Below are positions 1 through 8,044 of a DNA stretch of 16,209 nucleotides, piece by piece (position 1 is the first letter of the stretch; the number at the start of each line of letters is the position of its first letter). Location: positions 1 to 16,209 of the forward strand of contig CAZAPZ010000030.1 in NCBI GenBank assembly GCA_964487285.1, read 5' to 3'. Origin of the DNA: CAZAPZ01 sp964487285. Lineage in GTDB: Bacteria > Campylobacterota_A > Desulfurellia > JAADFJ01. The notes beneath the pieces were generated by a model. That model did not search any database, was not told where the DNA came from, and saw only the letters and a program-made list of their open reading frames with translations. The translations under genes and the position numbers were made by a program.

Positions 1-190
1 TCTCTAATTCTTCCTCAATCTGTTTTATCAAACGCCTTTCATTAATATGATGCTCTGCTGCAGCTTCTCCTATTGTTTCTTTCCCACCGCAGCAGTAGTC
101 TATTCCGCTTTTCTCGAAAAATCCTGATAATGATGGATATTTTGTTACGATTTCACCAAGTGATTGTTCTGATGTTATTTCGATATTCAT
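1..190 (-). CDS. ric: RIC/ScdA/YtfE-type iron-sulfur cluster repair protein, N-terminal part (cut by window edge)
   Basis: The 63 visible residues match the DUF542 (ScdA_N) domain. They run from MNIEITSEQSLG through a YPSLSGFFEKSGIDYCCGG segment, with the hallmark Asp-Tyr-Cys-Cys-Gly-Gly motif at residues 31-36. In RIC proteins (YtfE, ScdA, NorA) this domain precedes a hemerythrin-like di-iron domain, and the protein repairs Fe-S clusters damaged by nitric oxide or oxidants in the cytoplasm. The hemerythrin part would lie left of the window, so a short stand-alone DUF542 protein cannot be excluded. The start ATG overlaps the stop of the DUF2249 gene by 4 bp (ATGA), so the two are probably translationally coupled. 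That pairing is common in denitrifying and nitrosative-stress loci. Confidence 0.85.
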   Translation of the reverse strand, partial: MNIEITSEQSLGEIVTKYPSLSGFFEKSGIDYCCGGKETIGEAAAEHHINERRLIKQIEEELE

Positions 191-417
191 TTGGATATCG
201 TCTTTTCTATTTTAACTTTCCATATTTCAGGTCCTTGTTCTAAATATTCCCATTTGAATTGGCCATTTTTTTCGGCCTCAAATTGATATTTCAAAGGAAC
301 GGGATCGTGATCATTTTTAAGAATAAACCCTTCACCTTCCTTTAACTCGTCAAAAGTTTTAAATATCGTAGAATGTTTAAACCTCGGCTCAATCGGTATT
401 ATATCAAGTTCTTTCAT
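187..417 (-). CDS. DUF2249 domain protein
   Basis: This is a 76-residue single-domain protein. It shows the DUF2249 pattern along its whole length: an N-terminal Pro-Arg-x-x-(K)-His region at 11-15, NDHDP at 35-39, PLKYQF at 41-46, Trp56, and QGPEIW at 61-66. DUF2249 proteins have no settled biochemical role. They recur next to hemerythrin-type RIC proteins, nitric oxide reductase and denitrification genes, which suggests a part in nitrosative stress or iron-centre metabolism. The start ATG follows a clear GGGAGG ribosome site about 6 nt upstream. Its stop overlaps the start of the RIC-type gene by 4 bp, so the two form an operon. The length is normal for the family. Confidence 0.85.
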   Translation of the reverse strand: MKELDIIPIEPRFKHSTIFKTFDELKEGEGFILKNDHDPVPLKYQFEAEKNGQFKWEYLEQGPEIWKVKIEKTISK

Positions 418-448
418 CTATTCCTCCCATATAATTTATCTTGAACTA

Positions 449-478
449 TAAATATGGGTATCGAAATAATGATTTCAA
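449..478 (-). promoter_or_regulatory. Possible sigma70 promoter for the DUF2249-ric pair
   Basis: On the minus strand TTGAAA (473-478) and TATTTA (449-454) are 18 bp apart, some 30 nt upstream of the DUF2249 start codon. A 6-bp inverted pair, CTTGAA at 440-445 and TTCAAG at 474-479, brackets the same stretch and could be an operator. No FNR-like TTGAT-N4-ATCAA site was seen. The match is only moderate. Confidence 0.35.
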
Positions 479-500
479 GTAATTTTATAAATTTTGTAAT

Positions 501-547
501 ATTATGAGACCACTGCACAATAAGCACCTTCGCAGTGGTCTCATAAT
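501..547. repeat. Perfect 16-bp inverted repeat (hairpin) between the MutS-like genes and DUF2249
   Basis: Arms at 501-516 (ATTATGAGACCACTGC) and 532-547 are perfect reverse complements around a 15-nt loop. The hairpin starts 28 nt after the stop of the upstream MutS-like gene, so it may act as a transcription terminator or 3' stabiliser for the glutathione/MutS operon. It lacks a U-run on either side, which is unlike a classical intrinsic terminator. A mobile palindromic element is the alternative. Confidence 0.6.
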
Positions 548-575
548 GCAGTGCTTCTTATTATAGATAGACAGC

Positions 576-2066
576 TTATGTATTGAATATCTTGTCATAC
601 AGATCTTTGCCGTAACTTGTTTGCAGCGGCTTGCTTTCAATAATTTTAAAACTTCTTTTTCCGTCAGCTTTTCTTTCAGCACGCGCGAAAAGAGCGCTTT
701 TCGCTTGGTTGTCAAAAAAGTTATGCGCAAATTCATACAGATGTGTAACAAAGAAAATTTTAATTCGTTTCTCCAGCAATGCTTCAACAATCTGCCTTGC
801 AATTTCCGAGCCTTCCCTTTCGTTGGTGGCGGAAAACGATTCATTGAAAAGCAGCATGGAATTTGGTATAATATGATCTACGATATTGCTCATTCTGTTT
901 AATTCTTCATCAAGTTTGCCGCTTTTCATGGAAACATCTTCTTCTCGCTTGAAATGCGTAAATAAACTTTTGCATAAGTTAGAAGAAAACGATTCGGCAG
1001 GTACAAACATTCCGCATTGCATCATCAATTGAGCCAAACCTATACTGCGTAAAAAAGTTGTTTTGCCGCCTTGATTTGCACCGGTTATTATCACAATGTT
1101 TTTATTCAATGCGTTTAGATCATTATCTACGGCTTTATGCAGCATATTTAAACTTAAAGATGGATCGTATAGTCCCTTGAAAGAATGACAGCGTTTGTTG
1201 GAATTAACCGGTACAGGAAAAGAGATAGCTCCTTTCATTTGAGAAAGTTGTTCATGCAAATTTAAACAACCGATATAAAATGCCAATTCAATGCGCAGTG
1301 TATTGAAAAAACTAAGAATATTATCAGAGGATTGAGCAAGTGCATTAGCGACAAGGTTAATTCCGCGATCTCGTAATTCCGATATTGCTTTGGCACCGCT
1401 TTCATCCCGATCGCTGATGGTAAAACTGTAAACTGATGATTTTCTATCAAAAATCCTCTCTATCCAGCTCTGTTTTTTATATTGTGATTTGCGCAGTATG
1501 TAGTTGATGCCTTTATTGCCTTTTCCTAATTGTGCGCTTATCAATACCCCGTTGCCGAATTTTAGTTCTTTTAGGTGATTTTGTATTTTCAAAAAATATT
1601 CATCATCAAGTTCTTTATTAATCATTGAGAAAAATCTAATAAATCCTTCCGAATCAAACTTGTCGGCAAATTCTGATATTTTTCTCAGATCTTTTAGCAA
1701 ACGCATAAAAAGCTTTAGCCTTTCTATTGAGCCGCTGAGTATTGCATCGGGATATTTGCTGAAAAATCCGAAATAAATTTTCTTTACACCTTCAATTGCC
1801 TGAATTGCGATACCGTAAATTTCTCTAACTTTGATGGGATTTTTTAGGCAATCTTTGAGAATGTTTTGACGATATTGTATTGTTTCTATGTCGCTCAAAC
1901 TTGATAAAATCGATCTCTTTGAAGCTTCGAATAAAAATTTGTCGCCTAACGACATAGCGTCGAATAATACCGTTAATTCCAGATCTTCCGTGAGTGCCTG
2001 TTCATTTGAAGGTAATTTAATCTGTAAATCAAAATCTTGATTCTTATACATAAGATATGTTTTCAT
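576..2066 (-). CDS. MutS-family ATPase, second of a tandem pair (no mismatch-recognition domain)
   Basis: This 496-residue protein ends in a MutS-type ABC ATPase domain. The P-loop GANQGGKTT is at 329-337, a Walker B segment MLLFNES at 404-410, and an H-loop FVTHLYEFA around His442. The first 300 residues are helical and resemble the MutS core/lever (domain III) region. There is no room for the N-terminal mismatch-binding and connector domains of true MutS (about 850 residues), and no Smr domain. The Walker B acidic pair is Asn-Glu rather than Asp-Glu. It overlaps the upstream paralogue by 4 bp (ATGA), so the two are probably co-translated and may form a heterodimer. Function is unknown; binding of a DNA structure rather than mismatch repair is an inference. 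Confidence 0.85.
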   Translation of the reverse strand: MKTYLMYKNQDFDLQIKLPSNEQALTEDLELTVLFDAMSLGDKFLFEASKRSILSSLSDIETIQYRQNILKDCLKNPIKVREIYGIAIQAIEGVKKIYFGFFSKYPDAILSGSIERLKLFMRLLKDLRKISEFADKFDSEGFIRFFSMINKELDDEYFLKIQNHLKELKFGNGVLISAQLGKGNKGINYILRKSQYKKQSWIERIFDRKSSVYSFTISDRDESGAKAISELRDRGINLVANALAQSSDNILSFFNTLRIELAFYIGCLNLHEQLSQMKGAISFPVPVNSNKRCHSFKGLYDPSLSLNMLHKAVDNDLNALNKNIVIITGANQGGKTTFLRSIGLAQLMMQCGMFVPAESFSSNLCKSLFTHFKREEDVSMKSGKLDEELNRMSNIVDHIIPNSMLLFNESFSATNEREGSEIARQIVEALLEKRIKIFFVTHLYEFAHNFFDNQAKSALFARAERKADGKRSFKIIESKPLQTSYGKDLYDKIFNT

Positions 2067-3595
2067 GATTTTATACGATCTTTTATATGTTTATATGTTA
2101 GTTTGTACTTCTCTGCAATTGATAGAGCATAGGCAATTCCGTCCGCCGCTTTTCTAATAATTTTGTAGGTTCTCAATGTGGGAGATTCGGGTTCTACGGT
2201 ACTAATCAAGCTTACAACTTTATCGTTGTAAACGGCCATTTCATCTACAAATGTTATCCAGACGCACAATAAGTCAAGCTCTATTATTTTTTCCATTACT
2301 TTCTTACTCAAGAAAATAGAGTCGGCTAATGTTGTAGAAGTAAAAATCTCATTCATTATAACAATACTGTTTGAGGTTGCATTTTTTATGATACTATAGA
2401 TTCTAATTAGATCATCTTCTAATTTCCCCCTCAAACTCTTTACATTTTCTTCCTTTTCAAAGTGCGTAAAGATTTTGTCATATATAAAAAGATCGGTTTT
2501 GCTTCCGGGAACAGGACAGCCTATACCGGCAATATAATTAAGCTGACCGAATGCACGGGCAAATGTCGTTTTGCCGCCTTGATTTGGGCCGGTCACTACA
2601 AAAATGCGTTCCTTGCCTTTTAGATAAAAGTTGTTGCAGACAACAGGCTTTTTTTCTCTAATGAGTTTATTGGCCAAAGCCAGGTCAAATCCTTCATAAT
2701 TGCAGATATCTTTAGATACAGTCGATAGGCTTGGATAACAAAATTTTAGTCCGGCTTGCTTCAGATCTGTTATAAACTCAAGATAAGATATATAAAATCG
2801 TATTTCTCTGTCAAAGATGCCTATTGTCTCATCTAAATAATTGCTATTTGCCGTATAAAAATCATCAAGATGCAAAAAGATATCCGGATATAGTTTTGCT
2901 ATTAAATCCAAAATGTTTCCTTCCACATGGTTCATATCAGACATCTCGTAAAATTCTATCTTATAATCTTTGACAGCTCCATGCTTAAATCTGTCAAATG
3001 TTTTCTCAACATCCTTGCTGTAATCGATTTCAGAAACATATTTACTAACTGTGATCCTGTTTTCTTTAATAAGCAGACAATATTGAATTTCTGATAAATC
3101 GGCTTTTAATTCTTTAGCTTCCTTTAAAAGCAGGGTGAACCGATATGAGGCTATGTAATCTGATAAATATTTGCGAAAAATTAGAAATCCATGCGATTTT
3201 ATATCTATAGCATTTAAACTATCAAATAGATTGTTAACAGCGTTACAATAAATTTCCATAGCATAAAGAAACCAGCTTTCTTTTTGATACTTGTAATACA
3301 TTTTGTCAGATTGAATAAGATGTTCGCGTGTTGTATGCATTTGCTGCGTAAACAGTTTTATACTTTCAAATACTCTCTTATTTTCAAGATCATGGAAAAT
3401 TTCATTACGATACTTGATTGCATTGATATCTTTTAGAGGAGTATAAAAAAACGGTCTTAAATCGTATTCTTGTCTGTCGGCAGTAATTTTATCAATAATA
3501 AGATTAAGATTCATATCAGCGAAGAAAGCAGGCGGTTTGATGAAAACGGTTTTTACACTACGATCACCTTTCTCAAAAAGTATGCTAAAGTTCAT
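2063..3595 (-). CDS. MutS-family ATPase, first of a tandem pair
   Basis: This 510-residue protein has the same layout as its downstream neighbour. About 320 residues of helical core come first, then a MutS-type ATPase domain with P-loop GPNQGGKTT at 336-344 and Walker B IVIMNE at 411-416. As in the partner, the Walker B Asp is Asn. Unlike the partner, the H-loop position reads WITFVDEMA, so the usual histidine appears to be Phe. The early segment FFYTPLKD...YRNEIFHDL parallels SLSDIETIQYRQNILKD in the partner, consistent with duplication and divergence. The mismatch-binding domain of MutS is absent. It lies 65 nt after the glutaredoxin gene with no convincing promoter between, so it may be read from the glutathione operon. 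The ribosome site is weak. Confidence 0.83.
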   Translation of the reverse strand: MNFSILFEKGDRSVKTVFIKPPAFFADMNLNLIIDKITADRQEYDLRPFFYTPLKDINAIKYRNEIFHDLENKRVFESIKLFTQQMHTTREHLIQSDKMYYKYQKESWFLYAMEIYCNAVNNLFDSLNAIDIKSHGFLIFRKYLSDYIASYRFTLLLKEAKELKADLSEIQYCLLIKENRITVSKYVSEIDYSKDVEKTFDRFKHGAVKDYKIEFYEMSDMNHVEGNILDLIAKLYPDIFLHLDDFYTANSNYLDETIGIFDREIRFYISYLEFITDLKQAGLKFCYPSLSTVSKDICNYEGFDLALANKLIREKKPVVCNNFYLKGKERIFVVTGPNQGGKTTFARAFGQLNYIAGIGCPVPGSKTDLFIYDKIFTHFEKEENVKSLRGKLEDDLIRIYSIIKNATSNSIVIMNEIFTSTTLADSIFLSKKVMEKIIELDLLCVWITFVDEMAVYNDKVVSLISTVEPESPTLRTYKIIRKAADGIAYALSIAEKYKLTYKHIKDRIKS

Positions 3596-3660
3596 AAATA
3601 AGCACCATATACTTTTTTAATATTTTTTTAATGTTTAATGATAGATAACGCAGAGTGAGA

Positions 3661-3906
3661 TCACTTTGAGAATTTTGCTTCTATATAATTTACTATGTCT
3701 CCGCTTTCATACATGCGTACATCGTTATCAATCATAAACGGAACCTGTCCTCTTCCGCCTTTTTCCAAAACAAGTGTTCGTCCGGGTGTGTTAGGTGCTG
3801 CATCTATCAATGTATAATCGATCCCTTCTTCTAAATTCAGCTCGCCGATTCTATTTATCACTCTACCGCAATATCGGCAGCCTTCTCTTATGTATAAATC
3901 TATCAT
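3661..3906 (-). CDS. grx: Glutaredoxin
   Basis: This 81-residue thioredoxin-fold protein has the usual length of a small glutaredoxin. The redox motif Cys-Arg-Tyr-Cys is at 10-13, preceded by the short first strand MIDLYIREG. The cis-proline loop GQVPFMID is at 53-60, and the glutathione-binding segment MYESGDIVNYIE at 65-76. It should reduce protein disulfides or glutathionylated proteins with electrons from glutathione in the cytoplasm. Its place four genes after gshA and gshB fits, since the operon makes its reductant. A GGAGGAG ribosome site lies just upstream and nearly touches the permease stop, with 10 nt between the genes. The CRYC active site is less common than CPYC, so the exact subclass is uncertain. 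Confidence 0.9.
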   Translation of the reverse strand: MIDLYIREGCRYCGRVINRIGELNLEEGIDYTLIDAAPNTPGRTLVLEKGGRGQVPFMIDNDVRMYESGDIVNYIEAKFSK

Positions 3907-3916
3907 TTCTCCTCCG

Positions 3917-4690
3917 TTATGTTTTTATTTTAATACCATGCTTTATTAAGTATATGTTAATGCAAAACAGAGTGATGGCAAATATTATAAGCATAATAAG
4001 GGCAAAATATATGTTTATATCCGATATTCCGAGAAATCCGTATCTAAATCCGTTAACCATATACAAAATTGGGTTAAGTTTTGATAAATTCTGCCAGAAT
4101 TTAGGAAGCATAGAGATTGAATAAAATACGCCTCCGAGATATGTTAAAGGTGTCAAAACAAATGTAGGAATAATAGCTATATCATCAAAGCTTTCTGCCA
4201 ATATGCCGTTGATCATCCCTGCAAGTGAAAATACAATTGAAGTTAGCAAAACAAATGCAAATATTATAAAAATATTGTATATATGAAGAGTTGAAAAAAT
4301 TAACGAACCGATAGTAACAAGAAATCCTACAAACAGCCCTCTTGCCACACCTCCTACCATATATCCTGTTACTATGACCCAGCTTGGCGTAGGAGATACA
4401 AACAGCTCTTCTATATTTTTCATAAATTTGGAGCTGTAAAATGATGAAACCACATTTGAATATGAGTTGCTGATAACTGCCATCATGATAAGACCGGGAA
4501 TGATAAATTCTACATAGCTAAAACCATCTATATTTCTTATCTGAGATCCGATGAATTCACCGAAAATGATAAGATATAAGCTTATAGTGATAACCGGCGG
4601 CACAAGTGTCTGCATCCATATTCTTAAAGTGCGTCTGATCTCTTTATCAACAAGTGTATATAATGAGATTAGAATCGCCTTAGTTTTCAT
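3917..4690 (-). CDS. yadH: ABC-2 family transporter permease, YadH-like
   Basis: This 257-residue integral membrane protein has about six hydrophobic segments. They lie near residues 30-46, 60-82, 105-130, 138-165, 172-195 and 228-250. The stretch PTFVLTPLTYLGGVFYSI followed by LPKFWQNLSKLNPILYMVNGFRYGFLG is characteristic of the YadH/NodJ/DrrB branch of ABC-2 exporters. It would form the inner-membrane channel driven by the ATPase encoded just upstream, with which it overlaps by 11 bp. The natural substrate of YadGH is not established. Its position between gshB and glutaredoxin suggests export of a thiol compound, a conjugate or an envelope component, but that is guilt by association only. 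Confidence 0.88.
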   Translation of the reverse strand: MKTKAILISLYTLVDKEIRRTLRIWMQTLVPPVITISLYLIIFGEFIGSQIRNIDGFSYVEFIIPGLIMMAVISNSYSNVVSSFYSSKFMKNIEELFVSPTPSWVIVTGYMVGGVARGLFVGFLVTIGSLIFSTLHIYNIFIIFAFVLLTSIVFSLAGMINGILAESFDDIAIIPTFVLTPLTYLGGVFYSISMLPKFWQNLSKLNPILYMVNGFRYGFLGISDINIYFALIMLIIFAITLFCINIYLIKHGIKIKT

Positions 4691-5597
4691 TTTTCACTTT
4701 TATAAGAGAGATAAAAAGTTCTTCAAGTCTGCTTGTCTTATTTCTAATACCGCCGATCATAATTTTATGTTCATCAAGTATAGTCACTATTTCGTTTATT
4801 GTTTGATTTTTATTTAGTTCAATTTCTATTGTTGCGGCATCGGTTTGATTTATTTTGTATCCCCTCAATGATCCTATTTTTGAGGGCACTTTTAAATCAA
4901 AAATAATCGTATGCGTATCTAATTTAGACACAAGTTCTTTTACCGAGCCATTTTTAATAATTTTGCCATGATTGATTATCGCAAGCCTCTTGCAAAGATA
5001 CTCGGCTTCTTCAAGATAATGCGTGGTAAGGATAATCGTCCTTCCGTCTTTATTTAATTTTTTTAAGAGATCCCACATTTCACGCCTCAACTCAACATCG
5101 ACTCCGGCAGTCGGTTCATCTAATATCAGCAGTTTAGGCTCATGAATCATACTCCTTGCTATCATCAGTCTTTTTTTCATTCCGCCCGAAAGAGTGTTTG
5201 CTTTGGAATGTCTTTTGTCCCATAAACCAAGCTGTTTTAGCTGCTTTTCAGCATTTTTAACGGCTATATGTTTTGCAATTCCAAAATATCCTGCTTGATG
5301 AATCAGAATATCGTCAACTTTTTCAAAAAAATTAAAGTTTATTTCTTGAGGAACAATTCCAATAAGCATTTTGGCAATGTTAAAATCGGTTTCTATGTTG
5401 TTTTCAAAAATAGATACTTTCCCTGATGTTTTAACAACAAGATCACTAATAATTCTTATTAAAGTTGTTTTTCCGGCTCCATTTGCCCCGATTAAACCAA
5501 AAAAATCGCCTTCCTTCACCGTCAAATCAATATTATCAAGAGCCAAAACACCGTTTTTATATCTTTTTGTGAGTCCCTTTATATCTATAGCATTCAT
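4680..5597 (-). CDS. yadG: ABC transporter ATP-binding protein, YadG-like
   Basis: From the ATG at 5597 the product is 305 residues. Walker A GANGAGKTT is at 37-45, Q-loop VPQE at 82-85, signature LSGGM at 136-140, Walker B LLILDEP at 156-162 and the H-loop His at 193. Several segments read like E. coli YadG: the region after the Q-loop, the HQAGYFGI segment, and the C-terminal RNKTSRLEELF near residues 287-297. A longer start at 5639 would add 14 residues that do not fit the family, so the ATG beginning MNAIDIKGL is preferred. It lies 4 nt after the gshB stop and overlaps the permease. It energises export by the partner permease. Confidence 0.9.
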   Translation of the reverse strand: MNAIDIKGLTKRYKNGVLALDNIDLTVKEGDFFGLIGANGAGKTTLIRIISDLVVKTSGKVSIFENNIETDFNIAKMLIGIVPQEINFNFFEKVDDILIHQAGYFGIAKHIAVKNAEKQLKQLGLWDKRHSKANTLSGGMKKRLMIARSMIHEPKLLILDEPTAGVDVELRREMWDLLKKLNKDGRTIILTTHYLEEAEYLCKRLAIINHGKIIKNGSVKELVSKLDTHTIIFDLKVPSKIGSLRGYKINQTDAATIEIELNKNQTINEIVTILDEHKIMIGGIRNKTSRLEELFISLIKVKNEN

Positions 5598-5601
5598 AAA
5601 G

Positions 5602-6537
5602 CTATTGTACCGATTCGGTAAAACTGATAAAATAATCAACTACATTTTTTTCTAATTTTTTATTTTCCAGTCTATTTATATGCTGTAAACCGGTAGGACA
5701 TGTGATATTTATCTCTGTCAGATAACCGTCAATCACATCTAACCCGGCAAAATGAATACCGTTTTCTCTGAAAAAAGGAATAACTCTTTTTGCAATGGTT
5801 TCTTCCCGCTTGGTAATTTCTGTTTTATGCCCTTTTCCACCTTGACCGAAATTTGAGAGATAAGATCCGTCTTTTGGAATTCTGTTAACGGCACCTAATA
5901 TTTTTGTTCCCAATATCACTATTCTTTTGTCGCCATTTACTATGTTTGGAAGAAATTGCTGCGCCATAATGGGAGTTTTGCCTTCCTGTGTTAATTTGGC
6001 AATTTTATATTCCAAGTCTTTATCATTAAAAGAAACTCTATCTACACTTTTGCCTTGATATGAATTTAGATCTTTGATAACGGCAAAATCGCTGCAGTTT
6101 TTAATAAATTCGATGAGCTGATTTTTATTTGACGAAACTAATGTTGCCGGCAAAAGTTCAGGGAAATTTAATGCTATGAGTTTTTCGTTAAAATTTCTCA
6201 AACTTTGAGGCGAATTTACAACTTTTTTTTCACAAAAAGAGAGCAGCTGCGTTGCATAATGAAAAGCGTAGTTATAGGGAGGTTCTTTTCTCATAAATAT
6301 CAGATCAAATTCGTCAAGTAAAAACGGTTTCTTATCCGATACATCTATCTTTGTACCCTTTGTACCAAAATCTATTTTTTGAGCAGATAACATTGCTTTT
6401 TTGTTAAAAAAGAGATCGCCGATTTCTGTAATAAAAGTATCAATTGTTCTGTTGACCGCTTCTTTGATAATCGGGTATGTAGTGTCCGTATCTTTATGCA
6501 GCCCATTAATCGGATCTATAATAAATAGCCATTTCAT
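5602..6537 (-). CDS. gshB: Glutathione synthetase (ATP-grasp)
   Basis: This 311-residue enzyme matches the usual prokaryotic GshB length of about 315. Family landmarks appear in order: N-terminal WLFIIDPINGL, MRKEPPYN (82-89), NSPQSLRNFNEKL, the ATP-grasp strand VIKDLNSYQGKSV, AQQFLP, GDKRIVILG, SNFGQGGKGH, and the metal-binding C-terminal segment GLDVIDGYLTEINITCPTG. It joins gamma-glutamylcysteine to glycine using ATP in the cytoplasm, the second step of glutathione synthesis. Its ATG overlaps the gshA stop by 4 bp, giving coupled translation of the two enzymes. The loop usually rich in Gly between VIKDL and GKSV reads NSY, a small deviation. I see no sign of damage. Confidence 0.95.
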   Translation of the reverse strand: MKWLFIIDPINGLHKDTDTTYPIIKEAVNRTIDTFITEIGDLFFNKKAMLSAQKIDFGTKGTKIDVSDKKPFLLDEFDLIFMRKEPPYNYAFHYATQLLSFCEKKVVNSPQSLRNFNEKLIALNFPELLPATLVSSNKNQLIEFIKNCSDFAVIKDLNSYQGKSVDRVSFNDKDLEYKIAKLTQEGKTPIMAQQFLPNIVNGDKRIVILGTKILGAVNRIPKDGSYLSNFGQGGKGHKTEITKREETIAKRVIPFFRENGIHFAGLDVIDGYLTEINITCPTGLQHINRLENKKLEKNVVDYFISFTESVQ

Positions 6538-7754
6538 GCCAACTGTTCCATTTCATATCCGATTGTCAGCGCCCCCAGTCTTGCAAGAAGGTTATACACG
6601 GTTATTTTTTTTAAGCTGACATTGGATTCTACTATCTTTTCATCTTCCAAATCAGGACACAATATTTTAGATGAGAAGCTCATGCCTTTTGAATTCAGGT
6701 TTTCTTTATCGGAGCGTGCAGAATTAATTCTAAAAAATCCTCCAACAGGTAGTTTACCAACGCAATAAATCACCGGTTCGGCAACTTTACCTTCAATTTT
6801 ATCTATTGTAGGCACTCCTTCCTGAATTATAACTTCATCTACCATTCTGCCGCCTTTTGATTTGTACAGCTTTGTTCTTGTCCTCGAATTTAATTTAAGA
6901 AACTCGGCTCCCGAGTAAACGGGGATTGCATTCATACCATAAGTTGAAGAATTGCCTTTTACAAAAACAAACGGTTTCTCATCGATACTATATTCATTAT
7001 ATTTCTTTTGAATCTGATTTATTACGCTGTCAATTTTCACTGCTACTTCATCAAAGCCTCTTTTAGTCTTAAAATTAACATTGTCAGCAAATTCAAAATA
7101 CGCACCTATGAAACACCTATCAATACCCATTACATCCGACAGTTCTTTAATGAGTCTGTTTTTTATCGTGAAATGATTGTGTTTTTTTCTCCTGAACCAT
7201 CCAAGTTCAACCATTGGAACAGTATATTGTCTGCATTTTTCAAGCAGCTTGGGATCTGTGGTTGAAAAATCGTCGTTCAAAACTATTAAGTCTGGTTCAA
7301 ATCTATCAAACAGCAATTTATTGTCATATTCGGTTACAATGTTAAGATTCAATTCTTCTTTAGAAAAACTACTTACTTTGGTGTTAGTCGATATATCAAT
7401 AGCGCCAATTTCGACATCAAAACCGGCATCCATAAGAATGCGTTTGATTGTTAAAATATTATCGTAGTAATATTGGCTTCTTGTATATTCAACGATGAGC
7501 CCGATTTTATTGACATTTTCAAAGCGATCTTTTATATACGATTTGAAATATTCCGATGCAAGATTGCAGGATTTACTGCATAGGTTGTTAAATCCTGCAG
7601 GAAAGACATTTGAATCAACCACCACAGTTTTGTATCCGGCATTTCTTATGTCAAATGAACTATATATAGGAGGAATAATGTTTGCCTTACTATCAAACCA
7701 TTTGTTTATTTTATCTCTATTTCTTTCAATCTCTCTTGCTAAATCATTAATCAT
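6534..7754 (-). CDS. gshA: Glutamate-cysteine ligase, Acidithiobacillus ferrooxidans-type GshA
   Basis: This 406-residue protein resembles the compact GshA family first defined from Acidithiobacillus ferrooxidans (Pfam GshA), which is unrelated in sequence to the enterobacterial 518-residue enzyme. Recognisable segments are VVVDSNVFPAGFNNLC at 44-59, WFRRKKHNHF, PFVFVKGNSSTYGM, and GGFFRINSARSDKENLNSKG near 344-363. It should ligate glutamate and cysteine with ATP, the first committed step of glutathione synthesis. Identification is strengthened by gshB directly downstream, overlapping by 4 bp. An AGAGG ribosome site lies about 7 nt before the ATG. It is the first gene of the operon; a candidate promoter lies about 90 nt upstream. 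Confidence 0.92.
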   Translation of the reverse strand: MINDLAREIERNRDKINKWFDSKANIIPPIYSSFDIRNAGYKTVVVDSNVFPAGFNNLCSKSCNLASEYFKSYIKDRFENVNKIGLIVEYTRSQYYYDNILTIKRILMDAGFDVEIGAIDISTNTKVSSFSKEELNLNIVTEYDNKLLFDRFEPDLIVLNDDFSTTDPKLLEKCRQYTVPMVELGWFRRKKHNHFTIKNRLIKELSDVMGIDRCFIGAYFEFADNVNFKTKRGFDEVAVKIDSVINQIQKKYNEYSIDEKPFVFVKGNSSTYGMNAIPVYSGAEFLKLNSRTRTKLYKSKGGRMVDEVIIQEGVPTIDKIEGKVAEPVIYCVGKLPVGGFFRINSARSDKENLNSKGMSFSSKILCPDLEDEKIVESNVSLKKITVYNLLARLGALTIGYEMEQLA

Positions 7755-7848
7755 TGCTTTGCCTCTTTTGTTTTAGAGCGTTAAGTGTAGCTGAATTGAA
7801 TCCGATTTCAATTGCAGAAAAGCAAACTTTTTACTATTTTATACAAAT

Positions 7849-7877
7849 AATATAATAGTTCTATATTATCTTGGCAA
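7849..7877 (-). promoter_or_regulatory. Probable sigma70 promoter of the gshA operon
   Basis: On the minus strand TTGCCA (7872-7877) and TATATT (7849-7854) are separated by exactly 17 bp, within very AT-rich DNA. The expected start of transcription is near 7842, giving a leader of about 88 nt before gshA. No inverted-repeat operator stood out. Confidence 0.5.
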
Positions 7878-8044
7878 TGTATGAAACTTAAGAATTGTTT
7901 GTCTTTCTCCCTACTTAACGAGAAAAAACGATGTCAAATACAAAAAAGTGAGGTTTTTTACATAGGCGGTTTTTTCTTGCGGCATACATTATTTTTTTAT
8001 ATTATTTTCTTCAGGCGTAAATTGAATGAAAATATGAGGTATTC

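Noticed and set aside
485..844. 119-residue minus-strand frame overlapping the MutS-like gene
   Set aside because: It lies in a different frame over the well-supported MutS-like C-terminus and runs through the hairpin. It has no family signal.
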